Source of the DNA: an uncultured Spartobacteria bacterium
GTDB lineage: Bacteria; Verrucomicrobiota; Verrucomicrobiia; Chthoniobacterales; Chthoniobacteraceae
Length of the DNA: 59,821 nucleotides
Direction of reading: 5' to 3'
Assembly: GCA_903919125.1 (NCBI GenBank)
Contig: CAIXGS010000067.1
Coordinates: 1-59,821 of the forward strand
A program made the translations under genes and the position numbers. The notes under the pieces are model-generated. The model did not search any database. It was not told the origin of the DNA and saw only the letters and a program-made list of their open reading frames with translations. Positions 52,433 to 59,821 of this stretch are shown here, piece by piece (within the stretch, counting starts at the first letter, position 1; every line of letters starts with the position of its first letter).

Positions 52433-53254
52433 ATGAAAAAGCTCCTGAAATTCGCTTGCGTACCGCTCTTGGCATTCCTTGCTGTCTTCTTGGTACCCAA
52501 CGCTTCTGCGGCAGAGGAAAAATCGTCGCTTGTGCGGCACAAAACGCTTTGGGAACAAATTTACGAGGGCGGCTGGGTGATGATCCCAATAGGAGCCTGC
52601 TCGGTGCTCACTTTTTTCCTTTGCGGTGACGGTTGGATGCGGACATCAAAGGCGCGCACAGCTCCGCAACGCTTGGAAATCGAGGTGAAGAAGTTATTTA
52701 GGAAAGGGGATTACGTTGGCGCGTACAACTTCTGTAAGACTCACAACACCGTCTTGACTAATGTTTTGAAAGCGGGAATCGGAATGTTGGGGGATGGAAA
52801 AACAGTGGTGGAGGAATCCATGAGCGGGGCAATGCATCAGGAAAGCTCACGGCTCAATAATTACCTCAGTTACTTGTCTGTGATCGGGGTTTGTACGCCG
52901 ATGATTGGGTTGTTAGGGACGGTGACCGGCATGATCAAGGCGTTCGCTAATTTGGGAACTGCGGGCATCGGGGATCCCTCGGGCCTTTCCTCCGCCATCG
53001 GCGAAGTGCTTGTTGCCACTGCCAGTGGCCTGCTGATCGCCATTCCAGCGTTCGGAATGTTCTATTTCCTGCGTAGTCGCTCCAATAATGCGATGCATCA
53101 CGTGCAGGACATTGTGAAGGATCTGTTTCGCAAAATGCCGTACGAGCACATGGCGGGTTTGCATATCAGCGGTGAGGAGCTTTTCGCTGCCACACCCAAC
53201 TGGATCTCCCAATCAGGGAGTGCTGAATCCTTCGAGCAGAGCGCTTCTAATTGA
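52433..53254 (+). CDS. exbB: MotA/TolQ/ExbB proton channel protein
   Basis: ATG 52433 opens on a signal-like MKKLLKFACVPLLAFLAVFLVPNASA, giving 273 residues. Three transmembrane helices follow (about 45-65, 137-162 and 180-204). The family core is YLSVIGVCTPMIGLLGTVTGMI and EVLVATASGLLIAIPAF, containing the conserved Thr/Pro positions of the proton path. It forms a ring around an ExbD/TolR dimer and converts proton motive force to work at the outer membrane. An extra N-terminal periplasmic segment is common in PVC versions. Confidence 0.93.
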   Translation: MKKLLKFACVPLLAFLAVFLVPNASAAEEKSSLVRHKTLWEQIYEGGWVMIPIGACSVLTFFLCGDGWMRTSKARTAPQRLEIEVKKLFRKGDYVGAYNFCKTHNTVLTNVLKAGIGMLGDGKTVVEESMSGAMHQESSRLNNYLSYLSVIGVCTPMIGLLGTVTGMIKAFANLGTAGIGDPSGLSSAIGEVLVATASGLLIAIPAFGMFYFLRSRSNNAMHHVQDIVKDLFRKMPYEHMAGLHISGEELFAATPNWISQSGSAESFEQSASN

Positions 53255-53296
53255 TACGTTTGAATTCGCTGAACCATTTAAGGAAAGAACTCTGAT

Positions 53297-53758
53297 ATGG
53301 CTGGTGGTGGTGGAAATATGGAGTCAGGGGAACCTGACTTTCAAATCGCTCCGATGATCGATGTGCTGTTGGTAATGCTCATATTTTTTATGACCATCAC
53401 CTCCGCTCAGGTGTTGCGTGTCGACAAAAACATCAAATTGCCAATGGCTCCCGATGCGCAAAAAAAAGATAATAGCCGCGCCGAGGCGATTATTAATGTG
53501 CGCTGGGAAGCGGAGCGACGAGTGGCGATTTTTACTTTTGAGGATCGTCCTTACGATTCTGCGGCGCAATTCATTCCGTCCCTCGCGCAGGCCCGCGAAC
53601 TCGGCGAGCTTCAAGCAAGGGAAGGAAGTAATCCGCATTTCCGGGTGGTAATCCGCGCGGATCGCGAGGTTCCTGCGCAGTACGTTGCTCAGGCGATGAA
53701 CGCTGCGGGGCAAGCTGGTATTTCCGACGTTTCATTTTCTTCGGTTAATCACGAGTAA
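53297..53758 (+). CDS. ExbD/TolR biopolymer transport protein, first copy
   Basis: The 153-residue protein starts AGGGGNMESGEPDFQIAPMIDVLLVMLIFFM. The cytoplasmic tail, the conserved Asp in the membrane segment (IDVLLVMLIF) and the periplasmic domain (about 50-150) match ExbD. The Asp is the proton-carrying residue. It lies 42 bp after the ExbB gene and 2 bp before the second ExbD gene, forming the usual energiser operon. Confidence 0.92.
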   Translation: MAGGGGNMESGEPDFQIAPMIDVLLVMLIFFMTITSAQVLRVDKNIKLPMAPDAQKKDNSRAEAIINVRWEAERRVAIFTFEDRPYDSAAQFIPSLAQARELGELQAREGSNPHFRVVIRADREVPAQYVAQAMNAAGQAGISDVSFSSVNHE

Positions 53759-53760
53759 TT

Positions 53761-54201
53761 GTGAAAACTTTTATTCCTGAAGAAATGCCGGTGGGTGGCT
53801 TTCAAATCGCCCCGATGATCGATGTGGTATTCGTCATCATGTTGTTTTTTATGGTGATGGCCGGAGCAGTGAAGGTCGAGAACGAGCTGAATACCACCTT
53901 GCCGGGGAGCGCCGAATCATCCTCTGCGATGGATTTTGTGGATGAAATTATCATAAACGTTTCCGAGTCTGGCGAAATCTTCCTCAACGACGAGCCCTTC
54001 GACTCTCCCGAAAGCAAGGATTTGCCACGCTTAAAGGCAACTCTCATACGTCTTAAGCAAAACGCGGACAACGCGAAAACGCCTTCCCTTGTCACGATCA
54101 TTAGCGATCCAAACGCTAAGTACAGCCGTACGGTCGACGTTCTCGACGCGCTTTCCGTGGCCAAAATCGAAACCGTCACATTTACCGTAAGTGACGAGTA
54201 G
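53761..54201 (+). CDS. ExbD/TolR biopolymer transport protein, second copy
   Basis: The start codon is GTG (53761), two bases after the previous stop, so translation is coupled. The 146-residue protein has PVGGFQIAPMIDVVFVIMLFFM with the same membrane Asp, and a periplasmic domain ending SVAKIETVTFTVSDE. Two different ExbD subunits with one ExbB are common in PVC bacteria and probably form a heterodimer. No TonB or receptor gene is adjacent. Confidence 0.92.
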   Translation: MKTFIPEEMPVGGFQIAPMIDVVFVIMLFFMVMAGAVKVENELNTTLPGSAESSSAMDFVDEIIINVSESGEIFLNDEPFDSPESKDLPRLKATLIRLKQNADNAKTPSLVTIISDPNAKYSRTVDVLDALSVAKIETVTFTVSDE

Positions 54202-54304
54202 AACTTCGCCTCGTGAGTTGCGGATTTCCCCTGAGGCGAGCGAGGCGATTATCGGGGATAAGAAAGTTCGGTCAAAACGGGGGATGTTAGCGTAACGGAT
54301 TTCC

Positions 54305-56128
54305 TTAGCGCTTTTTCTCCAGCCCAGCCGCGCCAACCGGATTGATAGACTCGACGTAGCCGATCAACATTTCGTCATAGGTTTGCGGTCCCCATTTGAC
54401 TTCCTTATTCGGATCCGGATTCGCTTTATTGGCACTGCTATTATCGAATACGGCGGTCACGCGTATTTTGCTGCCGGCTGGTACACTTTTGGGCTGTTTG
54501 TAATGGTAGCCTAATTGCCAATTAAAGTCGTAATGCGGGATGTCCAATAGCACCTCTTGTTTGCCGTCCGCATAAGCGACTTCGTATTTGAACGCCTTTC
54601 CTCTAACGTGCATGTGCGCCATTAAGCTGGTGATATTGAGATCAAAAGGCACTCGAAGTTCCTTTGTCTCGGAGTGATTGGCCGTATTGGGGGGGATCTT
54701 TAAGTCGTGTTTGGCAATGCCGAACGTTTTCACCTCCATCTCAGGCGGACTTTTAGCGAATACTAAACCAATTTTCATCTGCTCCTGAACCGCTTTTCCA
54801 TTGGGCGTGTAATGAATTTGAAACTGGAGCGTTGCGCCCTTGCTCAAAAGCCTTGCCGTTCCCGCTGTGTAAGTACGTGCGCCGTTTCCTGGCACATACG
54901 CAGCCCAAAAACTGCCAGCGCCATCGGGAACCTTTTTGGCGTCCTCTCCTTCCTTGATCATCTGCACAATCACGTGATGCACCACGTCTCGGTGACTGGG
55001 GATAATCTCATACGCGCTCACCCAGCGGTCCTCTGTCAAATTTGTGGGCACCAATACAATCTGGTAGGGGAGAATGCCCTCTGCTTTGACGGAGACGGGT
55101 TTTGGTAGTTGCAAAACGACATCCGGTTTTGTGATAGACCAGCCCTCGGGAAACTGAAGCAGCTTGGGGCCTTGCGCCGAGTCTCCCAGAGGCCGGTCCG
55201 AGGAGTGCAGCCAGCTTAGCAAATCGACTCTGTCCCGCGCTGAAAGCGAGCAGTCATTGCTCCACGGATTTTCGCTTCCGAATGGCGCTGGAGCCGCGAA
55301 CCAAGGCGGCATGTGTTTCTGTTCGACCACGCGCTGAATGGCCTTGGCTCGGTCGAGCACTGCGGGAAGTTCATCCAAGGCGAACGGAGCGATTCCTCCG
55401 TCTCGATGACAGCGCAGACAGTTTTGTTGGAGAATCCTCGCCACGTCTCGGTAGTAGGTGACCGCTCCGTTTGATGGCGATCTCACACCGCCAAGGTCCA
55501 GTTCGCACCCCGGAGCCGCAGTCGCTTGCACTAACGCTTGCTGTCCACCGAGTAACGCCTCGACGGCGTCCTTCAAGTAGCAGGAGCGGGGCGCATCCAA
55601 ATGATAGCCGAGGCCGAATTGGTCGTCTATGGCCCCCCTGTATTGAAGTGTGAGCGAGGAATCTAGGAGGAGTACTTCGGTGGTCGTGCTGGCCTGCAGT
55701 GCTGTGGCGAGGGATTTATCCGTGTCGCTTACGTAGGGGACGCTGATGGAATTTTGCAGGATGAATTCCTCAATCTCGGAGGAGCGCTCGCTGGTGAAAG
55801 GGTTTAACAGTAGCAACCCTATCCCTTTAGATTGGAGGTCCAGTTGCAATCGACTGAGTGTGGCTGCGTATCGTTTGCTGACCGGGCAACTGGTACTTGT
55901 CATGGCGATTACAAGTCCTGTGCCTTGGATCAAGTCGCTGAGATGCTGCTTCACACCGGTTATCGAAGTAAATTCCAAATCCGGCAACTGCCTGCCGACG
56001 CCCACATCCCCCGCCCTAATCACCTCCGGCCCTTCAACACCAATGGTGGCCGCCTGAACGCTTTCAAGCGGCATCGCGCACCATGCGAACCCAGCGCACA
56101 GTAACGATAAAAGTGCTGTTTTAAACAT
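54305..56128 (-). CDS. Exported redoxin-cytochrome c-copper monooxygenase-like fusion
   Basis: From ATG 56128 the protein has 607 residues (ATG 56143 is an alternative) with a signal peptide (MFKTALLSLLCAGFAWCA). Residues about 40-195 are a redoxin fold with a single-cysteine TSTSCPVSKRYA. Residues about 220-310 hold a haem site NCLRCHRDGGIAPF and HMPPWFAAP. Residues about 360-600 resemble the copper-binding domains of PHM-type type II monooxygenases: DVVHHVIVQMI (His-His-x), FQIHYTPNG and LMAHMHVRGK. All three are plausible for electron transfer to oxygen or peroxide outside the cytoplasm. It is convergent with the ExbD genes. The substrate is unknown. Confidence 0.82.
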   Translation of the reverse strand: MFKTALLSLLCAGFAWCAMPLESVQAATIGVEGPEVIRAGDVGVGRQLPDLEFTSITGVKQHLSDLIQGTGLVIAMTSTSCPVSKRYAATLSRLQLDLQSKGIGLLLLNPFTSERSSEIEEFILQNSISVPYVSDTDKSLATALQASTTTEVLLLDSSLTLQYRGAIDDQFGLGYHLDAPRSCYLKDAVEALLGGQQALVQATAAPGCELDLGGVRSPSNGAVTYYRDVARILQQNCLRCHRDGGIAPFALDELPAVLDRAKAIQRVVEQKHMPPWFAAPAPFGSENPWSNDCSLSARDRVDLLSWLHSSDRPLGDSAQGPKLLQFPEGWSITKPDVVLQLPKPVSVKAEGILPYQIVLVPTNLTEDRWVSAYEIIPSHRDVVHHVIVQMIKEGEDAKKVPDGAGSFWAAYVPGNGARTYTAGTARLLSKGATLQFQIHYTPNGKAVQEQMKIGLVFAKSPPEMEVKTFGIAKHDLKIPPNTANHSETKELRVPFDLNITSLMAHMHVRGKAFKYEVAYADGKQEVLLDIPHYDFNWQLGYHYKQPKSVPAGSKIRVTAVFDNSSANKANPDPNKEVKWGPQTYDEMLIGYVESINPVGAAGLEKKR

Positions 56129-56143
56129 GGTTGAAGATAGCAT

Positions 56144-56521
56144 AAAGCAATCGAATTAAATGATTTAAAAGTTAATTAGACTGAATTGCATTTTCTTGGG
56201 CCGTAAAATTTAGTGCGAGGTATTCTTTGGGAGGCATCAGAGTGCGTAGCGGCGCAAATTTCGGATGTTAATCCATTTTTAATTGCTGGAAAGAGCGATG
56301 CTGGAACCTCCGCCTAGCTGTTGGATGAACGAGGGTATGACTTGCGGGCTGCGGGCTTTTGTGTGAGAAAGAAGAGCGTTCATTTGGCGATGAGGTTTGA
56401 GGCCCGACGCCAAACGAGATTTACAGTGAGCTTTTGAGGACATTATCGGCCTACAATGAGAGGCTTAGGTTCTTCTTCAGAAGGTTAGCTGTGACATGCT
56501 AGTGAAACGTGCCAGTGATTT
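56144..56521. other. Intergenic region before tRNA-Ser
   Basis: About 378 bp contain no recognisable gene. The left half is AT-rich and should hold the promoter of the leftward redoxin-cytochrome gene. The right half should hold the tRNA-Ser promoter, but no convincing -35/-10 pair was found. Confidence 0.5.
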
Positions 56522-56610
56522 GGAGGGATGGTAGAGCGGTTTATTGCACCGGTCTTGAAAACCGGAGAACTCACAAGGTTCCGCGGGTTCGAATCCCGCT
56601 CCCTCCGCCA
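56522..56610 (+). tRNA. tRNA-Ser (anticodon UGA)
   Basis: The 89-nt gene has acceptor stem GGAGGGA (56522-56528) with TCCCTCC (56600-56606), discriminator G and encoded CCA (56608-56610). The anticodon arm is CCGGT/ACCGG around loop CTTGAAA, so the anticodon is UGA. A long variable arm and GGGTTCGAATCCC confirm a class II serine tRNA. Its 3' end marks the border to accessory-type genes. Confidence 0.95.
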
Positions 56611-56830
56611 CTTGCTTGAAATCAGGCACTTAGAGCTTTTAAGCGCTTCAAATTCACCAAAGTCATAAGCGAAGTCATAAATCGGCGTCTTCGTCCGAGA
56701 TGTTCGCCGATGTCCATTTCGCTAATGGAGCCGTCAAAATTGGACTCACCCAGCGTCCCAAAACGTCCGTTCCACGGTCATAATATAGCCCCTTTTCACA
56801 ACTCAGAATCCAACTCATTCTGCTCGTGTT

Positions 56831-57700
56831 ATGCTCGCCGCATCGCCCCTCTCCGAAGACCAGTCTGAGACCGACGCCGATCCCATCAAGGCGCTCAAGT
56901 TGAAGGTCGATTATTTTCGAAAGCACCTGTTGTTGGGCCAAAATTATTCCCACCAATCTCTCCCGAGGTTGGTCTGGGACAAACGGGACTTGGACGGGCT
57001 CCGCACACTGGTCCATGAGGCCTACATGATCTCCCACAAACGCGCGGGTACCACGCAGGGCAAAGAGTTGCGCTGGGTCGATGATAAACACAAAAGCCTC
57101 CGCCTCATCATGACCCTCGAGCGGATGATAAAGAGTATTCCTCTGCGGCCGGTGGGCATCATTGAGAGGGAATTGTTTAAGATTAATGGATCATATAACC
57201 CTACGCTTCTTCTTCTTAAGCAAGATAAGGAAGCCATTGCCCAGCACAACGCCCTGAAAAAAACGAATCCGCGCTATAAAGCGCTCTTGAGCTTAAACGC
57301 TGCGCTGGGAGAACCCAAAGCCAGCATCACGCAGGTACAGGTAAAGGACTTCGACGTTGTGCTTCGTGAGCTTTGCCGAGAAACGGAAGCCCACATCGAA
57401 AGAGGTTGGGAGAAGCTTAGAGGAGACCGGGTTCAAAAGTTAATGGACCAAATACTCTTCCTGGATCTCCAGCGTCAGGAAATGGTTTGGCGCTTAGCGT
57501 ATTGGGATCAAGTAGAGGCGATTGCAGGATGGATTGTCGGGCTCCATGATACGGCGTTGACCGAATTGTTGTCCGATGTGGCTGTCTATTTGCCAGAAAC
57601 GCGAGAGGAGTTCCTCCGTCGCCGGGAACGCAAGGAGACTTTGGCAAGAGTTAAACGTCACCGGGGCAAGCGTAAAGGAGCTACAGACAAGCCGGAGTAG
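56831..57700 (+). CDS. Uncharacterised island protein
   Basis: The 289-residue protein was not recognised. It is mostly helical with a charged N-terminal part. It contains KVDYFRKHLLLGQNYSHQ and ELRWVDDKHKSLRLIMTLERM, and it ends in a strongly basic tail (RRRERKETLARVKRHRGKRK). The tail could bind nucleic acid. There is no signal peptide. It is the first gene after the tRNA-Ser, in a 220-bp-shifted position, on the same strand as the following accessory genes. A frame on the opposite strand (56675-57091) overlaps but shows no family features. Confidence 0.6.
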   Translation: MLAASPLSEDQSETDADPIKALKLKVDYFRKHLLLGQNYSHQSLPRLVWDKRDLDGLRTLVHEAYMISHKRAGTTQGKELRWVDDKHKSLRLIMTLERMIKSIPLRPVGIIERELFKINGSYNPTLLLLKQDKEAIAQHNALKKTNPRYKALLSLNAALGEPKASITQVQVKDFDVVLRELCRETEAHIERGWEKLRGDRVQKLMDQILFLDLQRQEMVWRLAYWDQVEAIAGWIVGLHDTALTELLSDVAVYLPETREEFLRRRERKETLARVKRHRGKRKGATDKPE

Positions 57701-58039
57701 AGCCCCCCAGAGCCACTGGGTAGGCCAAGCAACAAGCCACTCAAACTACTTGTTGCCAGCATTTTGACCCTTTCTTCGCCAGCGCTCGACGAGCGGTAAC
57801 CGGCCTTATTCCAGGACCATGAGGTTGCCGGCCTGTGTAGTGCACAGAGCCTCCTCAGCACCGCCGCAGACCCAAATCGAACGGATTTTGGGGCCGACCA
57901 CGAAAAAAACGCCCTCAAAAAGCGTTACACATTTACAGGGTGGCGGGAGCGCAGACTCGTATATTTTCGTTACATCCCTCCCCAACAGGTAGTTGCATGT
58001 CTATTTTTCCGTCAGAAACGGACTTAATCAGGTAGAGCA
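57701..58039. other. Intergenic region in the accessory segment
   Basis: This stretch of about 340 bp shows no supported gene. A leftward open frame (57658-57918) has no recognisable features. No repeat or clear promoter was identified. Confidence 0.5.
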
Positions 58040-58534
58040 ATGACTACCCACTACCGCACCTACCAAACCGCCACGCCGTCAGGCAAAGCCCCTACACCGC
58101 TTCTCCCCGAATGGATCCGACTACCACGCTCAGGAGAAAAGTGCCCCTACTCTAACCTGAGCCGGTCGACGCTTAACTCGCTCATCCTTCCGTGTAAGGC
58201 GAATAAAAATCGCCCGGTGGTGAAGAGTTCGGTCCTACGCCAACCGGGCGCCACAAGGGGCGTTCGCTTAATTCACAGGGCGAGCCTCATGGATTACATC
58301 GCTACCAACGAGGAGCCCACCGTTTTCGATTACGCTCGGCAAACCCCAAGCGCTTCGCCTGCCAGATTATCTCAACCCGTCTCAGGAATTCCACGGATCC
58401 AGACGTTCAGTATTTCCGGCAAGCGAGGAACAAGTGGCCGGGAATCTTTCGTGGGGACCGTAGAGACCCAACCAATTTTCGGAAAACCCGGAAAACTGCG
58501 TCCGCTGGCTCGAGGCGGAAGCAGGTTCAACTAA
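58040..58534 (+). CDS. PVC-type helix-turn-helix/excisionase-like protein
   Basis: Of 164 residues, about 22-88 form a compact winged-helix-like module: EWIRLPRSGEKCPYSNLSR, then STLNSLIL, and GATRGVRLIHRASLMDYI. The pattern 'RLP-x-G-x-x-CP-x-x-x-LSRS' followed by 'GAxRGxRLI' recurs in small DNA-binding proteins in verrucomicrobial genomic islands. The rest is disordered and basic. It may regulate or help excise the element. The DUF5131 gene starts 26 bp later. Confidence 0.65.
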   Translation: MTTHYRTYQTATPSGKAPTPLLPEWIRLPRSGEKCPYSNLSRSTLNSLILPCKANKNRPVVKSSVLRQPGATRGVRLIHRASLMDYIATNEEPTVFDYARQTPSASPARLSQPVSGIPRIQTFSISGKRGTSGRESFVGTVETQPIFGKPGKLRPLARGGSRFN

Positions 58535-58560
58535 GGAGCCTTGAGTGATGAAAAAATAAT

Positions 58561-59421
58561 ATGGCAAAAGAAACTAATATCAGCTGGTGCAACTGTACCT
58601 TCAACCCGTGGATCGGTTGTACCAAAGTCAGTGAAGAATGCCTTAACTGCTACGCGAAAGTACTCGCGGCCAAACCGAAGATCAACACGCCTTGGGGTCC
58701 AGGCAGTCCCAGACGTCCTGCGAGTGAAGAAAGCTGGGGGCATCCCGTAAAGTGGAACGCGGAGGCAGTTCGCTCTGGCGTGCGAAAGAAGGTGTTCTGC
58801 GCGTCCATGGCCGACGTATTTGACGACGAAGCCCCTGAGGGCAGCCGTGCCCGTCTCTTCGAGCTGATCCAAGCGACGCCCCAGCTCGACTGGCTCCTAC
58901 TCACGAAGCGGCCTGAGTTGATCGAAGGGCAACTTAAAGAAATTGGCGTTTGGGACCTTCTGCCCCTTCCCAACGTCTGGATCGGGTTCTCTGCGGGGAA
59001 TCAGGAGAATTTCGATAAGCGTTGGCCGATAGTCAGAGAGATTCCGGCGGTCGTTAGATTCTGTAGTTACGAGCCTGCCCTTGGGCCAATCACCCTGCCC
59101 GCCGACACTACCGGCGAACTCGACTGGCTCATCTGCGGCGGGGAGACCCATACTGAGAAGTACAATGGGCGTGCAATGGATCCAGCTTGGGCTCAGGGCA
59201 TTCGAAATCAGTGCTTAAGGAAGAAAATCTCCTTCTTCTTTAAGCAGTGGGGCAACTGGATCCCCGACGGTGGCAAGCACGACTGGTATGGCAAGACCTC
59301 GGAAGTCTTTAGCCAGAGGGTCGAGATCCTAGACGGCGTGGAATGGAAGCAATTCCCCACGCCAAAGCTCTTCCGGAAAGTAAACGGCGAAAATGCCTTA
59401 ACCGCTCAGCTGACCCACTAA
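58561..59421 (+). CDS. DUF5131 (phage Gp37/Gp68 family) protein
   Basis: The 286-residue protein carries the family signature near the N-terminus: FNPWIGCTKVSEECLNCYA, with Cys20, Cys27 and Cys30 (C-x6-C-x2-C), likely an iron-sulfur site related to radical-SAM enzymes. FCASMADVFDDEAP, WLLLTKRPE, WIGFSAGNQENFDKR, RFCSYEPALGPI and CGGETHTEKYNGRAMDPAWA follow in family order, ending FFKQWGNW. It is found in phages and mobile islands; the reaction is unknown. A three-codon reading frame (58548-58559) with better spaced AAGGAG (58533-58538) ends one base before the start, so reinitiation may control translation. Confidence 0.9.
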   Translation: MAKETNISWCNCTFNPWIGCTKVSEECLNCYAKVLAAKPKINTPWGPGSPRRPASEESWGHPVKWNAEAVRSGVRKKVFCASMADVFDDEAPEGSRARLFELIQATPQLDWLLLTKRPELIEGQLKEIGVWDLLPLPNVWIGFSAGNQENFDKRWPIVREIPAVVRFCSYEPALGPITLPADTTGELDWLICGGETHTEKYNGRAMDPAWAQGIRNQCLRKKISFFFKQWGNWIPDGGKHDWYGKTSEVFSQRVEILDGVEWKQFPTPKLFRKVNGENALTAQLTH

Positions 59422-59436
59422 ATCTGCTTAGTCCAG

Positions 59437-59472
59437 CTCCCACTCGAGGGTTAAGTGACCCTCGAGCGGGAG
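59437..59472. terminator. Strong hairpin after the DUF5131 gene
   Basis: Arms CTCCCACTCGAGGGT (59437-59451) and ACCCTCGAGCGGGAG (59458-59472) pair at 14 of 15 positions around a 6-nt loop. No T-run follows, so it is either a factor-assisted transcript end or an RNA structure before the next gene at 59501. Confidence 0.55.
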
Positions 59473-59500
59473 CCGTGGACGGCTAAACCCCTAAACCAAA

Positions 59501-59821
59501 ATGAGTAAGAACGAAAAAACCACAACCTGCGCGGATGCCCTTGCCGCTAACGGTCTGATCTACACGAGGGCGCTAAGTTTGGAAGTCTCTACGCTGCAGG
59601 AAGATTTTGAGGAAATAGCACCTGTCGGCTCAGCTCCCCTCTCTGAAGAAAATCCTGCTCTTGAAAACGGAACGGACGAAGGCGTATCTGAGCGCAGCCC
59701 TGCCAGCAACGCCTTGCTGTCGGAGGGCATGCACTGGCTCGAGCCGGACACGCTTCTGGCGAACCCGCTGAGCGAGTTGATTTACGGCAACGACATGACC
59801 GGCTGCCTGCTGGCCAGCGTC
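59501..59821 (+). CDS. ParB-like domain protein, cut by the window end
   Basis: The frame is open from ATG 59501 to the last base (107 codons, no stop). The first 90 residues are low in complexity (Ser, Glu, Ala). They are followed by LLANPLSELIYGND and LLASV, which match the start of ParB N-terminal nuclease/CTPase domains as found in chromosome-partition and DNA-modification proteins of mobile elements. The domain continues outside the window. The hairpin at 59437-59472 precedes it. The assignment depends on about 15 residues. Confidence 0.55.
   Translation, partial: MSKNEKTTTCADALAANGLIYTRALSLEVSTLQEDFEEIAPVGSAPLSEENPALENGTDEGVSERSPASNALLSEGMHWLEPDTLLANPLSELIYGNDMTGCLLASV

Noticed and set aside
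56675-57091. Leftward frame after tRNA-Ser, considered as an integrase remnant
   Set aside because: No tyrosine-recombinase motifs (R, H-x-x-R, Y) are seen, and it overlaps the better-supported rightward gene at 56831.

Overview
The window looks like chromosome of a verrucomicrobial (PVC-group) bacterium. The strongest signs are families that are hallmarks of Verrucomicrobia and Planctomycetes: a propeller/HEAT/cytochrome c dehydrogenase (992-4366), a PSCyt1/PSCyt2/PSD1 cytochrome (20523-23165) with a DUF1501 protein (18646-20094), ThuA and DUF1080 proteins (28566-30414), a DegT/EamA pair, and a PVC-type helix-turn-helix protein at 58040. LpxI indicates a lipid A-bearing outer membrane. No rRNA, CRISPR array, complete prophage or insertion sequence was seen. 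Three tRNA genes are present: Pro-GGG, Ser-CGA and Ser-UGA.

Layout. 1-12.8 kb: exported degradative and redox enzymes (DJ-1/PfpI, dehydrogenase-cytochrome, beta-lactamase-like/hydrolase fusion, GH79-like glycosidase, SGNH esterase, dienelactone-hydrolase-like esterase) and a zinc alcohol dehydrogenase. 12.9-18.4 kb: a DUF2452-like gene, an EmrA/EmrB efflux pair with a candidate operator, an orphan chemoreceptor-like sensor, and a SAM-domain/FGE-like fusion. 18.4-23.2 kb: the PSD1 and DUF1501 genes, separated by a large foldback repeat. 23.3-28.0 kb: a four-gene cluster of TelA, an SBP-vWA lipoprotein, a small membrane protein and an anchored solute-binding-like protein. 28.1-31.6 kb: a kinase remnant, tRNA-Ser, ThuA, DUF1080 and a sugar epimerase with a histone-H1-like tail. 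31.8-46.2 kb: metabolism (homocysteine methyltransferase/MTHFR, HemL, a glycosidase-glycosyltransferase fusion, a DegT aminotransferase with a DMT transporter, a broken sialate O-acetylesterase, the lpxI-folE2-nadB operon, PdxH). 46.3-49.0 kb: two HupE/UreJ-like membrane proteins and an ECF sigma/anti-sigma pair. 49.1-52.3 kb: an AraC regulator divergent from a xylose-isomerase-like enzyme and a Gfo/Idh/MocA oxidoreductase. 52.4-56.1 kb: an ExbB-ExbD-ExbD energiser and a redoxin/cytochrome/copper-monooxygenase-like fusion. 56.5-59.8 kb: tRNA-Ser followed by genes of accessory character (unknown protein, HTH protein, DUF5131, start of a ParB-like protein), probably one edge of a genomic island.

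How the genes work together. Much of the window serves polysaccharide and keto-sugar use: secreted glycosidase and esterases, ThuA/DUF1080/epimerase, the isomerase-oxidoreductase pair, and a proton-motive-force energiser that could power outer-membrane uptake. A second theme is envelope-located redox chemistry through c-type cytochromes. The least understood unit is the TelA/vWA/solute-binding cluster at 23.3-28.0 kb. Assignments rest on motif recognition by eye; no database search or computation was run.
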